Part shown: in pieces, positions 16,631-26,040 of the stretch | Layout of the letters: each line of letters begins with the position of its first letter | Numbering within the stretch: position 1 is the stretch's first letter | Source of the DNA: Candidatus Rubrivivax defluviihabitans | GTDB taxonomy: Bacteria > Pseudomonadota > Gammaproteobacteria > Burkholderiales > Burkholderiaceae_C | Assembly: GCA_016709385.1 (NCBI GenBank) | Contig: JADJMW010000004.1 | Span: 1 to 64,000, forward strand | Direction: 5' to 3' | DNA length: 64,000 nucleotides | Position numbers and translations under genes: made by a program | The notes under the pieces: model-generated | Told to the model about the DNA's origin: nothing | What the model saw: the letters and a program-made list of their open reading frames with translations, nothing else | The model's database searches: none

Positions 16631-18625
16631 TCAGCTTACGCGGGTCACTTTGACGAAGGGCACCAGCAGTTCTTCCACCGAGATGCCTCCATGGACAACT
16701 GCAGGCTCTCCCTGCTGCATGAAGGCAGACCTGCCGCCTGCAAACAGTGGCATGAAGTTGGCAGGCAGTCCAGCGATCTCAAGGCGGTAGGTGTTTGGGT
16801 TTGTTGCCGCCGATGCGGCCACGAGATTTTCGCTCCGGTACGTGCGGACGCGCTCACCGCGTAGATCCGGCGTGACGCCTTGGTTGATGCGCCCCTGGCC
16901 AACGGCTTCGACGTTGCCATGGTCTGCAGTCAAGTAGATGTGGAAGCCCTGGTCGAGCAGTCGATCGAACAACTGATCGACGAAGCCCGACTCACACCAG
17001 CTCTCGATCAGCGCGGTGATGCCGCGCTTTCCCATCGTGGCGCCGTGCACGATCTCGTCGACCATATCCACCACGATGCCAGCCACCTTGACTGAAGGGG
17101 TCGAGATGGCGCCAAGCAAGGCGTCAAGCTGGTCGGCTCGCTTGATCCCCTTTTCGTACAGCACTTCGTTGCCGCGCAGGCCGTTGTCCGACCAGAAACG
17201 CGTCCACTGCGTGGGCTCGGCGGCGGTGCCTTCGATCGTGTCTGCAAACTCACGGGGCTTCAGCCCAGAGAACAGCGCCTGCCGCGAGACCGAGGTCAAG
17301 GTCGGCAGCCATGCGAAACAGGCACCCTCGTCGAAAGCCAATTTCGGCGCACGACGAGCCAGCGCTTCCCGAATCTGCACCCACTGATCGATGGCCAGGC
17401 CGTCAAAGACAAGCAGCGCGATCTTTGTCTCGCCCGCGCTGCGCCGATTCGCGAGGAACCTCGGTACGTGATGGACCATGATCGGCGCCTTCGCTGGCGA
17501 CAGCGAAGGCAGCACGGCGTAGTCCTTGGCGACCCAGCTGCGAAGACGCTCATCGAGCATCGACTGAACTTCTTCGATGCTTTGTTTCAGGCCGGATGCC
17601 CGTACTGCATCCAGCGCGTGATACCGGGCGAGCACTTCGCCCCATCGGCGTGCCAGCGCAGTCCAGTCGCGGTAGGTGAACTCGGCCGCCGGCAGCTTGT
17701 CGCGGATGCCATTGATGCCGTCCGCCACCAGGTTCCGCAGCGCCAGCGGGTCTTGGACGAAGCCGACCTTGGCCCAGTCCGGCACGCTGGGCAGCACGCC
17801 CTGCACGGCGAGCGGGTGCAGCAGGCCGTCCAGGAACATCGAATCGACGATCACCCGGACATCATCGTGTTCAAACGGAATCTGGATGTTCGGGATGAAG
17901 TCAGCGGGTATCGGCTCGCCCGTTCGCGTTCCGGTGACACCCAAACTGGCGAGGTATCGGTACCAAGCATCCTGTACCACCCGCAGCAGAAAGCCTCGTG
18001 ACGAGAACAGCTCGCTCAGCGGCAGGTCTGCGAACTGCTTGTTGTCGCTCAGCACAAAGGCCACGTGCTTGGCCAGCAGCTGCGGCAGTCCGGCTTCGCG
18101 GTAGTGCAGTCGCAGCAGATCACGCCACAGATCCGCCGGCCTCAGCATCAGGTGCGGGTTCAACCCGTAGATGTGCGTGAGGATGAATTCTTTCGTTGAA
18201 GCTTCCCCCATCACCTGCGGCGCGTGCCGCGACTGGGCCGCGAACAGCGCCTCGTGATGTTCAGGCCCGATCTGCCGAATGACGGCGTAGCTGAGTTTGG
18301 GGAACAGGGTCGCCAGGCTCATGCTCACGCGCCTGGCTTGTCGCAGGTAGTCCCACGGCAGCACATCGAGGTCGGTGCCGCGCAACTGCAGGACCAGGGC
18401 CTTGGCTGGCGCTGGTTCGCCGCGATCCCAGGCGGTGCGGTACCGATCCTCGTACTCGGAACGAAAGGTCACCGAGTCTTCGAACGGGAGCAGCTCGAAC
18501 CCTCTTTCGCGGAGGCTCGCAAGAACTTGCTCGTTCAGCAGCACATCGTCCGGGTCGGCGGCGATCCACAGGCGAGACAAGTCCGCCGGAAACTCCAACA
18601 GGATGCGGTCTATCCACTCACTCAT
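16631..18625 (-). CDS. pglZ: BREX type 3 PglZ-domain protein
   Basis: This 664-residue protein has an alkaline-phosphatase-superfamily core in the C-terminal half: ALLVFDGLAIDQW (metal Asp about 408), LPTLTSVSRQALFSG (about 440-454), YLTADHGNVE (Asp568-His569) and VHGGISVEELLVPF. These are the PglZ motifs. PglZ is a hallmark of all BREX systems and in studied members has metal-dependent nuclease or phosphatase activity needed for defence. The N-terminal half is the BREX-type extension. Its ATG overlaps the brxHII stop as ATGA. All expected metal ligands that I can place are present. Confidence 0.85.
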   Translation of the reverse strand: MSEWIDRILLEFPADLSRLWIAADPDDVLLNEQVLASLRERGFELLPFEDSVTFRSEYEDRYRTAWDRGEPAPAKALVLQLRGTDLDVLPWDYLRQARRVSMSLATLFPKLSYAVIRQIGPEHHEALFAAQSRHAPQVMGEASTKEFILTHIYGLNPHLMLRPADLWRDLLRLHYREAGLPQLLAKHVAFVLSDNKQFADLPLSELFSSRGFLLRVVQDAWYRYLASLGVTGTRTGEPIPADFIPNIQIPFEHDDVRVIVDSMFLDGLLHPLAVQGVLPSVPDWAKVGFVQDPLALRNLVADGINGIRDKLPAAEFTYRDWTALARRWGEVLARYHALDAVRASGLKQSIEEVQSMLDERLRSWVAKDYAVLPSLSPAKAPIMVHHVPRFLANRRSAGETKIALLVFDGLAIDQWVQIREALARRAPKLAFDEGACFAWLPTLTSVSRQALFSGLKPREFADTIEGTAAEPTQWTRFWSDNGLRGNEVLYEKGIKRADQLDALLGAISTPSVKVAGIVVDMVDEIVHGATMGKRGITALIESWCESGFVDQLFDRLLDQGFHIYLTADHGNVEAVGQGRINQGVTPDLRGERVRTYRSENLVAASAATNPNTYRLEIAGLPANFMPLFAGGRSAFMQQGEPAVVHGGISVEELLVPFVKVTRVS

Positions 18626-21429
18626 ACGGACCCCACCCGAAGCATCATCACGGCATTGAGGTCCGGCACGCTGGCCTCAGCGTCATCCAAAGCTGCCATC
18701 CGTGCCTGGTGCTCGGCATTCAGCCGCTTGCGGCGATGCTCGCGAACAGCAGGCAAGCCGATTCGACCAATGGCCTGGTAGCGTGCGTCGTAGGCGTACT
18801 TGGCCCGCTCCCGCTCTTCCTTCAGCCGTGAACGGTGCTCCCCGAGCAGTTCGGAAAACAGGCGTTCGCCTTGGGTCTTGGCCGCCGTCATGGAAGCCTC
18901 GAACGACTGGACCGCCTGCTCGGTCGTGGTGGCACCGGTGATCTCGACCGCCTCAGTCAACAGCAGGTCCCAGATGCGCTTGGCCGTTGGCACAAAGGTC
19001 CGCCCGTCGTCTGTAGCGAAGACCGGCAGGAAGCGCTTTCGATTGAGGCCTTCTGCGGACAGGCTGATCTCCCACAGTGACCAGACACCCTGTACAGCTT
19101 CAGGCAGGCCGGCGATCTTGACCACCGGCAGGGGCTGCCCAGCAACGCAACGTGACAGCTCGCTGATCACCGCTCTGGCGCGTGGGTCCTCCAACGTGAC
19201 CCATTCCAGGTCCGGGTTCTGTTCCGCCGTCCTGGCGTCAAAGCAAACCTTGGTCGATTCGCTGCCGTCCACCCACTTCACGCGCCATGCGTCACCCGTC
19301 TTCACGGCACTGCCGCCACGTGCCGGCAAGCCGGATGTGATGGCGCGCTCCAGCCAAAACTGCGCCGGGTGGTCGCGCCACTTGCGGGCATCGTCGGCAT
19401 CCAGCGCATGGGCATCCGCCAGGAGGTCGCTGTTCTTGCGTTCGTCGGCGACCTTGTCGCGTACCTGATTGATCACGGCGTCGCAGGCCTTGTCGATCGA
19501 GCCAGGGTCTTGCAGGCCCTGAATGAACACATCGTCGAACATTGCCTCCGCCTCGACCGAGTCCATCACGTCGGAGGCTTTGTCCACGCCGAATTCCTGG
19601 GCGATGACTTCGAGCTTGGTCTCCAGCACCTGACGGACGCGGTGCTCCACCGTGTCTTCGAGAACGAAGTTGATGGCCCGCACCACATGGCGCTGGCCGA
19701 TACGGTCCACGCGGCCAATGCGCTGCTCGATGCGCATCGGGTTCCACGGCATGTCGAAGTTGACGATGACATGGCAGAACTGCAGGTTCAGACCCTCTCC
19801 ACCAGCGTCGGTGGAGACTAGAACGCGAACGTCCCGCGAGAAGGCCTGCTGCGCCTTGGTGCGCGCATCCAGGTCCATGCTGCCGTTGAGCAGGGTCACC
19901 GAGAAGCCACGGCTCTCCAGAAAGCCCGCCAGCATGGCCTGCGTCGGCACGAACTCCGTGAAGATCAGGACCTTCATAGTCGGATCGTTCTCTTCCTGCT
20001 GCAGCTTGTAGATCAGCTCCAGCAGCGCCTCGGCCTTCGCGTCAGTGCCCTGGGCCTCGGTTTCCCGGGCCAGGGTCAGCAGCAGGTCCACCTCGGCTTT
20101 CTCCTGCGCCCACCCCGAGGTCTGCACGGCGATGTCCACTTGGCTCTGGCCGTCCAGCTCGGCCCACTCGTCAATTTCGGTCGAATCGAACAACGATGCC
20201 TGCGGCTGGGGTTCATTGAGCAACGCTTGTCGCTTCTCCAGCGTGGTTCGAATGGCCGCCGTGCTGGACGTCACCAGCCGCTGCATCAGGATCATCAAGA
20301 ACCCGATGTGCCGCTGCTTGGCCGCCAACGCCTGGTTGTAGCCGTGGCGCACATAGTCGGTGACCGCCTCGTACAGCCGCTGCTGCGCGCCGTGCCGGGC
20401 TTGCCACGCCACGGCCTGGAGCCGGGTGACGCGAGGCTTGAACAGCGGCTGGCCGTCCGCATCGATGGCGTTGCGCTTTTCGGTGCGGATGACGAACGGG
20501 CGCACGCGATCTCGGCTGACGCTGCCTTCATCCGGGAAGGACTCCCGGTCAATCAACTGCATCAGGCGCATGAACTGGTCGGTCTTGCCCTGGTGTGGCG
20601 TGGCCGACAGCAGAAGCAGGTAGGGCGCCGCTTCGGCCAAGGCAGCGCCCAGCTTGTAGCGGGCCACCTGGTCGGTGCTGCCACCCATGCGGTGCGACTC
20701 GTCGATGATCACCAGATCCCACGACGCCGAGATCAGGTCCTCGAAGCGCTCGCGGTTGTAGTTGTTCAGCTGCTCCAGGCTCCAGCCTTTGCGGCCTTCG
20801 ATCGGCTTGACCGAGCCCAGTGAGCAGATCACCTGGTCGTGCAGGCGCCAAAGGTTTTCTTCGTCATTGCGCCATTGCCGGAAGGCGGCCAGTTCTGCCG
20901 GGTCGACGAACTGCAACTTCTCCCCGAAGTGCAGGCGCATCTCGGCCTGCCACTGTCGCACCAGCCCCTTGGGTGCCACCACCAGCACGCGCTTGGCCAT
21001 GCCACGCAACTTCAGTTCGCGAAGGATCAACCCGGCCTCGATGGTCTTGCCCAGGCCCACCTCGTCCGCCAGCAGGTAGCGAATGCGGTGCTGGCTCATC
21101 GCGCGGTTCAGCGCATAGATCTGGTGCGGCAACGGGACCACGCTGGACTGGATGGGCGCCAGCAGCAGGTTGTCCTCCAGGGCATCCAGCAGCTTGGCCG
21201 CCGCTGCGGCGTGGAGGATGTGCTCTACCGTGGGCTGGATGCTGTCGAGCTGGGCCAAATCCTGCGAGCGCGCGCGCACCACCGCGTCTTTGGTCGGCAG
21301 CCACACGCGGTAGGCGGTTTCACCCCACATGTCCTGTCTGTCCACCACGCGGCAAGGCGCGGCGTGGCGCGCGTGCCAGCACCACACGCCTACGGCGTGC
21401 CCAACCGCAGATTGGCCGCTCTCCGCCAT
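18622..21429 (-). CDS. brxHII: SNF2/DEAD-like helicase of BREX type 3
   Basis: This 935-residue superfamily-2 protein has motif I DEVGLGKT (residues 122-129), motif II DESH (243-246), LLLSATPHQGKT (motif III region), and a C-terminal helicase domain with STDAGGEGLNLQFCHVIVNFDMPWNPMRIEQRIGRVDRIGQ. It is the RapA/SNF2-like class found in BREX type 3. It starts at ATG 21429, sharing one base with the methyltransferase stop (TGATG), and its stop overlaps pglZ. It is intact and presumably a DNA translocase acting with PglX, BrxC and PglZ. Confidence 0.85.
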   Translation of the reverse strand: MAESGQSAVGHAVGVWCWHARHAAPCRVVDRQDMWGETAYRVWLPTKDAVVRARSQDLAQLDSIQPTVEHILHAAAAAKLLDALEDNLLLAPIQSSVVPLPHQIYALNRAMSQHRIRYLLADEVGLGKTIEAGLILRELKLRGMAKRVLVVAPKGLVRQWQAEMRLHFGEKLQFVDPAELAAFRQWRNDEENLWRLHDQVICSLGSVKPIEGRKGWSLEQLNNYNRERFEDLISASWDLVIIDESHRMGGSTDQVARYKLGAALAEAAPYLLLLSATPHQGKTDQFMRLMQLIDRESFPDEGSVSRDRVRPFVIRTEKRNAIDADGQPLFKPRVTRLQAVAWQARHGAQQRLYEAVTDYVRHGYNQALAAKQRHIGFLMILMQRLVTSSTAAIRTTLEKRQALLNEPQPQASLFDSTEIDEWAELDGQSQVDIAVQTSGWAQEKAEVDLLLTLARETEAQGTDAKAEALLELIYKLQQEENDPTMKVLIFTEFVPTQAMLAGFLESRGFSVTLLNGSMDLDARTKAQQAFSRDVRVLVSTDAGGEGLNLQFCHVIVNFDMPWNPMRIEQRIGRVDRIGQRHVVRAINFVLEDTVEHRVRQVLETKLEVIAQEFGVDKASDVMDSVEAEAMFDDVFIQGLQDPGSIDKACDAVINQVRDKVADERKNSDLLADAHALDADDARKWRDHPAQFWLERAITSGLPARGGSAVKTGDAWRVKWVDGSESTKVCFDARTAEQNPDLEWVTLEDPRARAVISELSRCVAGQPLPVVKIAGLPEAVQGVWSLWEISLSAEGLNRKRFLPVFATDDGRTFVPTAKRIWDLLLTEAVEITGATTTEQAVQSFEASMTAAKTQGERLFSELLGEHRSRLKEERERAKYAYDARYQAIGRIGLPAVREHRRKRLNAEHQARMAALDDAEASVPDLNAVMMLRVGSV

Positions 21430-24071
21430 CAGGCCCCGGCCTCCGTGCGCGTGAGCGCCTGGTCGTACCAGAGCAGCAGCTTCTCGTCTTCTTGCAGCGC
21501 CTCTTCCGGGATCTTCTGGGCGATCGCGATGATGGCCTTGTAGTTCTTGGCGGCCCAAGCCGCCTTGAAGCCAGCGCGTAGCACTTCGAGACGGATTCCC
21601 TTCAACTTGCGGCTGGTAGATGCCTGATATTCTTCGAATTCCTTTAGCAGCGCCTTCTCTCGCTTCTTTTCAAGGTCCTGAGCCTTATTCGGGTCGGGAA
21701 CATACCAGCGGTCCTTGGCCTTCGATATCAAGGATGGGCTATCGTTTCCTAGGCCGCGAAGGTCTTTGTGGTTGCTGGATAGATAACTATGAATCTGGCT
21801 AGGCACTTCTCCGTCGCCATCATATCGCAGGAAATTGGCTTCAAGCAGATCTTGCAACTCCGGCTTGTTCTCATGCTTTTTCCATCCGGCGCCCAATTGG
21901 CTAACGAACTCCGGATGAATCTCTCGATAAGTCGATGGGCGCTTCTTTAGATGGTCGCTCAACCAGTCAATTGCAGATCGCTCATCAGACACGAATAGTT
22001 CCATCTGAGGTTGCTGCTGGAAACGTGATCGATCCTTCTCGTATTGAGATACTTGGGCCTCCAGGAAAAACATCTCATCTCTTTCAGCAAACCTCTGCCT
22101 CATTCCAGCCTGGAATTCCTGCGAGGACAATGGAACCATTGCGCCATGCTTGATGAACCAACCAACCATTCGATCGTAAATTATTCGTGAGCTTCGTTCT
22201 GGAAGGTAGACTAGTTCACCTCCTTTAATATTTGACACCGGCAAGTGTTGTAGATGACTTTCCACAAAACTCCACGCAGCGTCAGGTGATCCACCAGTAA
22301 GATGGAATTTGTCCTCTAACCCCCCGTTGGGCTTGTACGCAGAAATTATCAGATCCTGGACTACCGCGCCTGGTCGAATGTCCGCGAGGATCGTTGTAGA
22401 GCCCTTATCAAGCTTTCCAACTTGGGCAACAATAAATCCGGCCTCAGCAAGATTTGTCTGGATGAGGTTCCAGACACTCGCCATGGTGTTGTGAAACTCA
22501 ACTGTGATCCATCGGCCGGGCTTCAGCACTCGAAAATATTCATTGAAGACGCGTCGCATCAGCCGACCGTAATCATCAAAGCTCTTGTCCCGCACTTCGT
22601 TGATAACGGCCTCCGATTTCTCCATAGAGCGCACTTTTAGCCAGCCCTCCAGCATCAAGTTCATTTCGCTATAGATTATGTTTGCTCCAAAAGGAGGATC
22701 CGTATAAATATAGTCAATTGAGCCGCTCGGTATTGCGCTTAGATTGGTAGACGACTGCGCTGAAACAGCGCATGGGGCGCTTGAGGTTGGCTTTGCCGCT
22801 TCTGAGTCGATCATTTTCTTGATCTTTCTCTCTAGCGAGTCGTAGATGTTTTTCTCCATTCGAACGATAGGCATATAGAGGTTGCCCGACATGCCGCCGC
22901 CGCCGCCAAAGTAACCTTGCCTTTCTGAAACGACGGTAAATATCGATGTCAAGCAAGCTCTGGCCACATTGCGAATTGCCCCATCCTGAATTCTTGAAAC
23001 ACGTTCCCACAAATCGGCGAATACCAAACCATTCCTCTCGGACAAAAATCGACTTACATCTGTGATTCCCTTGTCCCCCAGTTGTGCAAGCTTTGCCGAA
23101 TAGCCGTCTGGATCGATTGAATCGGTAGGTTTCCACTTGGTGTTATCAAGTGCTCTAATCTTTTCCAATACCGTCTGATCGAATGAGTTAGCCTCTCTGT
23201 TAATTCTGGTGCGACCGGTCCCTGCATTTGTCCAAACTAACGCCTTCTTCTTGCCTGAGGAAGTTATTACGCGTTCCACCTTTCGTACATTCAAATCGGC
23301 CGCACAGGAAGGACAAGTGAATGATTTCCGAGTCTCTACTTTATTGCCGTGATGTACGACTCCATGTGGGAAGAAGGGAAATTCAAACACGCATTCGGGG
23401 CAAGTAAACACATCAGCCCATACGAAGTAGTTAACTTCATACCTGCGTCCAGATTCCTCGGTTTCATACACCCATCCCAATTCTTTCTTAGATGCTGAAA
23501 TGATCTGGGTTAAGGCAAGGGCGGCTGGATTCGCCGGATTCGTTGTTCCGTTTACGGATGCAATGAAGGTCGCAATCGGTGACAGGTCAATAACAATCCC
23601 CGTTCTACCAGATTCCCTGGCAGCGACGCCTGTCATTCCCGTTCCACAGAAGGCATCAAGAACGATTTCTCCGGGTCTTGTGTAGTGCTCAATCAGCCTT
23701 CTAATGATTTCTGGTGGAACCTTCGTGTGATAGGGATGGAAGGAATAGACGGGGTGCCGGCTCTCCGCGGCTAGATCGCCTGCGAAGGGGAGTTTTGTCT
23801 TGCCATTCTTTTCTTTGGTCAGATAATGAGTGACAAACTCAGTCAGGAAGGGATTTGGGCATGCGGTGTAATAGGGGGGGTCCGATAGGTCCAGGATGGC
23901 TTGATCCGTCGCGTCAGGAAATCCCTCAGTCTTTCGGAATTCAGGATCTTGGAGTTTTTCGACAAGGAGTTTGCTGAAATATTCCCGACGTGCTGCCTCG
24001 TTGGGAAAACCCTTACCCAAGCATTCGACCGATTTCGAAGTGGGTTTGCTGCTGGAGAAGAGATCACTCAT
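21429..24071 (-). CDS. pglXI: BREX type 3 adenine-specific DNA methyltransferase (PglXI-type)
   Basis: This 880-residue protein has SAM-binding motif I VLDAFCGTG (about residues 137-145) and a TDPPFGANIIYSE catalytic motif (457 on). A second DPPYY motif lies near the N-terminus (64-68). A zinc ribbon (CPEC 224, CPSC 253) lies between. In BREX the methyltransferase marks host DNA and is also needed for phage exclusion. ATG 24071 lies 17 nt after the preceding stop without a clear Shine-Dalgarno. Base composition is strikingly low in GC from about 21650 to 24060: counted by hand, 22681-22740 has 26 G/C in 60, while flanking BREX genes are far richer. This suggests the gene was replaced from a different source. 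Confidence 0.85.
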   Translation of the reverse strand: MSDLFSSSKPTSKSVECLGKGFPNEAARREYFSKLLVEKLQDPEFRKTEGFPDATDQAILDLSDPPYYTACPNPFLTEFVTHYLTKEKNGKTKLPFAGDLAAESRHPVYSFHPYHTKVPPEIIRRLIEHYTRPGEIVLDAFCGTGMTGVAARESGRTGIVIDLSPIATFIASVNGTTNPANPAALALTQIISASKKELGWVYETEESGRRYEVNYFVWADVFTCPECVFEFPFFPHGVVHHGNKVETRKSFTCPSCAADLNVRKVERVITSSGKKKALVWTNAGTGRTRINREANSFDQTVLEKIRALDNTKWKPTDSIDPDGYSAKLAQLGDKGITDVSRFLSERNGLVFADLWERVSRIQDGAIRNVARACLTSIFTVVSERQGYFGGGGGMSGNLYMPIVRMEKNIYDSLERKIKKMIDSEAAKPTSSAPCAVSAQSSTNLSAIPSGSIDYIYTDPPFGANIIYSEMNLMLEGWLKVRSMEKSEAVINEVRDKSFDDYGRLMRRVFNEYFRVLKPGRWITVEFHNTMASVWNLIQTNLAEAGFIVAQVGKLDKGSTTILADIRPGAVVQDLIISAYKPNGGLEDKFHLTGGSPDAAWSFVESHLQHLPVSNIKGGELVYLPERSSRIIYDRMVGWFIKHGAMVPLSSQEFQAGMRQRFAERDEMFFLEAQVSQYEKDRSRFQQQPQMELFVSDERSAIDWLSDHLKKRPSTYREIHPEFVSQLGAGWKKHENKPELQDLLEANFLRYDGDGEVPSQIHSYLSSNHKDLRGLGNDSPSLISKAKDRWYVPDPNKAQDLEKKREKALLKEFEEYQASTSRKLKGIRLEVLRAGFKAAWAAKNYKAIIAIAQKIPEEALQEDEKLLLWYDQALTRTEAGA

Positions 24072-24088
24072 AGTTAAATTCGTGCCGG

Positions 24089-26023
24089 TTAGAGATTGGG
24101 GCGCACCTGGCGCACGTAGGTGGCTTTGTCGATGCCCACGTGGTGCAGGAACGTCTTGAAGACGCCCGTACTCACCGGGTCGCGCGTGGGGAGAATGAAG
24201 GCACGTTGGTCCGGCCCCGTCCACTTCTGGTGACCGCCTTTGCCGCCCGATGCGTCCAGGCTGTGGCGGAAGTGTTTGAGCGCCCGTTCAAGCTCGCGAC
24301 GTGGCGGCACGTTGAACGTGGCCGGGTGGCTTTGGAGACGATCAGCGATGATGCCGGTGCCCACAAAGCGAAGAGGGATGTCGGAGGGCGGGATGTCATA
24401 AGGCAGCGGGCCGGTCAGCGCGCTTTCAAGTGGCAGGCCAATCCCGGCGGGGTTGCTCTTGGGGTTGCCGGTGCTGAGCTGGTTGGTAAAGGTGCGCCAC
24501 GTGCAAGGCTGGTGACCCAGCCGCCATTCCTGATAGCCGGGCGGGGCGAGGTCCAGCGACGCTTCCACGACTCGGTCCAAGCCATCAGCGTTCGACGCCA
24601 TGCGTGCGACCAGTGACTGGATGCCCGGTGCCTTGAACCAGTTCCATGCTGACCAGTTGGCCAGCGCCTCTTCGAGCCAATCGGGCGTTTCGCGCAGTGC
24701 CTGGTAGACCCGCTCCTTGTAGCGCAGGTGTCGCGGCTGCTGGGCGTTGATCTCCGCCCAGGAGAGTGCGGCCTCGACCCGAGCATGGAACAGTTCGTGG
24801 GCGTAGATCAGGCCAAAGGCCAGCAGCGCAGCAAGGCTGTGCGACCCATGAACACGCGCCGGCTTGAAGTCGTCAAGAAAGCTTAGTGCGAGATCGTCCA
24901 GCTTTCGGGCGTCGAAATAGATGCCCCAGGTTTCCTCGGTCCAGACGTGATACGGCTGGAACCAGGCGATGGCCTCGAAGCCTTGTCCCTTGGCATCCTT
25001 GCGAACGTCATCGACACGATTGCGGAAGTCGCTTTGATCGAGTTGCAGATCGTCCAGCGCATCCTTGAGGTCGGTCGACTCCGGATCAATGCCCTGGACC
25101 TGAACCGAGTCCTTTGCAGTCTGCAACCCTGTGTCGAACTTGGGGTTGCCCATCTGCTCGATGCGCGGCTTGCGCAGCGCCGCAGGCAGGCGCTTCTGAA
25201 CAGCCCAGCGGACCTCTGGATACGAGGGTAGGCCTGTGTGAGGCACCCATGAGACGAGGCCTTGAGTGCGGCGGCCAGCAGCGCCGGGAAGAATGCCGGC
25301 GTAGCTGCCATCGCGGGATGGCGGCCAGCCGGAGGCGGCGATCGCGGTACTTGCCGCGCGTGCGAGTTTTTCAGGGTCGCCCGATGTCGGCTGTGTGAAC
25401 TTCGCGGCGCGTGGCAATGAAGGCAACAGTGGTCCAACGATCACTACCGGGCGGTGGTGGAGTTCCTCGATGGCGACCATCGCTTCGCCCCACGCGCCAA
25501 AGTTCCGATCGGATTTGTAGTGCTCCTTGAGCGCGTCGTTCGCCTGCTTCTTGACTTCGATGTGTTTGTCGAACTCAGCAACCTTGGCGTGATGTTCCGC
25601 CAGCAGTACATCCGCATCGGCCTTCAGTGAGGCCGATATCCAGGTATCCGGCGCCACCGGCTTCGATCGCCCCACCACCACGCTCAGAGTCTTGCAGTCC
25701 GGCAGCAAGAACACGGCGTGGCAATGCGCGACAACTTTGGTGCCGGCATTGATGCGTGAGTCGGTCGGCTTGAGCTTGGCTGGCGCCCATACGGCTTCTT
25801 CCAACTGGCCGCTTAGCGCTTCTTTGCCGATCGCTGCTGCAGCCAGCAGCGCGATCTTCTTGGTGCCACAGACCGTAACTTCACGCGTCCCCGTCGAGAT
25901 GAACTCGACGATGTCCGGATCGCCGAGCGGCACTTCGATGCAGAACACGTCAGGCGCAGTCGTCCACGCGAAGCTGGGGGGAATCCAGCTTTGCAGGTGG
26001 CGTCGTGCGACAGTGCTGTTCAT
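24089..26023 (-). CDS. Zinc metallopeptidase-like protein fused to a HicA-like RNase domain
   Basis: This 644-residue protein is inserted in the BREX operon. Residues 405-460 hold YAHELFHARVEAAL (HExxH at 409-413) followed 38 residues later by WLEEALANW, the Glu-containing third-ligand helix of gluzincin peptidases. The C-terminal 65 residues match the HicA mRNA-interferase pattern: RELERALKHF, then GGKGGHQKW with the catalytic-type His598, a strand FILPTR, and STGVFKTFLHHVGI. HicA toxins are small RNases with a double-stranded-RNA-binding fold. Residues 1-400 are not recognised and show no signal peptide. No HicB antitoxin gene is adjacent. ATG 26023 lies 17 nt after the HEPN-like gene stop. 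This gene is not part of the standard BREX type 3 set as I know it. The domain reading is by eye; confidence is high for HExxH and moderate for HicA. Confidence 0.65.
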   Translation of the reverse strand: MNSTVARRHLQSWIPPSFAWTTAPDVFCIEVPLGDPDIVEFISTGTREVTVCGTKKIALLAAAAIGKEALSGQLEEAVWAPAKLKPTDSRINAGTKVVAHCHAVFLLPDCKTLSVVVGRSKPVAPDTWISASLKADADVLLAEHHAKVAEFDKHIEVKKQANDALKEHYKSDRNFGAWGEAMVAIEELHHRPVVIVGPLLPSLPRAAKFTQPTSGDPEKLARAASTAIAASGWPPSRDGSYAGILPGAAGRRTQGLVSWVPHTGLPSYPEVRWAVQKRLPAALRKPRIEQMGNPKFDTGLQTAKDSVQVQGIDPESTDLKDALDDLQLDQSDFRNRVDDVRKDAKGQGFEAIAWFQPYHVWTEETWGIYFDARKLDDLALSFLDDFKPARVHGSHSLAALLAFGLIYAHELFHARVEAALSWAEINAQQPRHLRYKERVYQALRETPDWLEEALANWSAWNWFKAPGIQSLVARMASNADGLDRVVEASLDLAPPGYQEWRLGHQPCTWRTFTNQLSTGNPKSNPAGIGLPLESALTGPLPYDIPPSDIPLRFVGTGIIADRLQSHPATFNVPPRRELERALKHFRHSLDASGGKGGHQKWTGPDQRAFILPTRDPVSTGVFKTFLHHVGIDKATYVRQVRPNL

Positions 26024-26040
26024 CAGAGCCTGCGCATGGG

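Noticed and set aside
21429..24071. Type II or type III restriction-modification methyltransferase
   Set aside because: No restriction subunit is adjacent; the gene overlaps brxHII by one base and lies inside the BREX operon.
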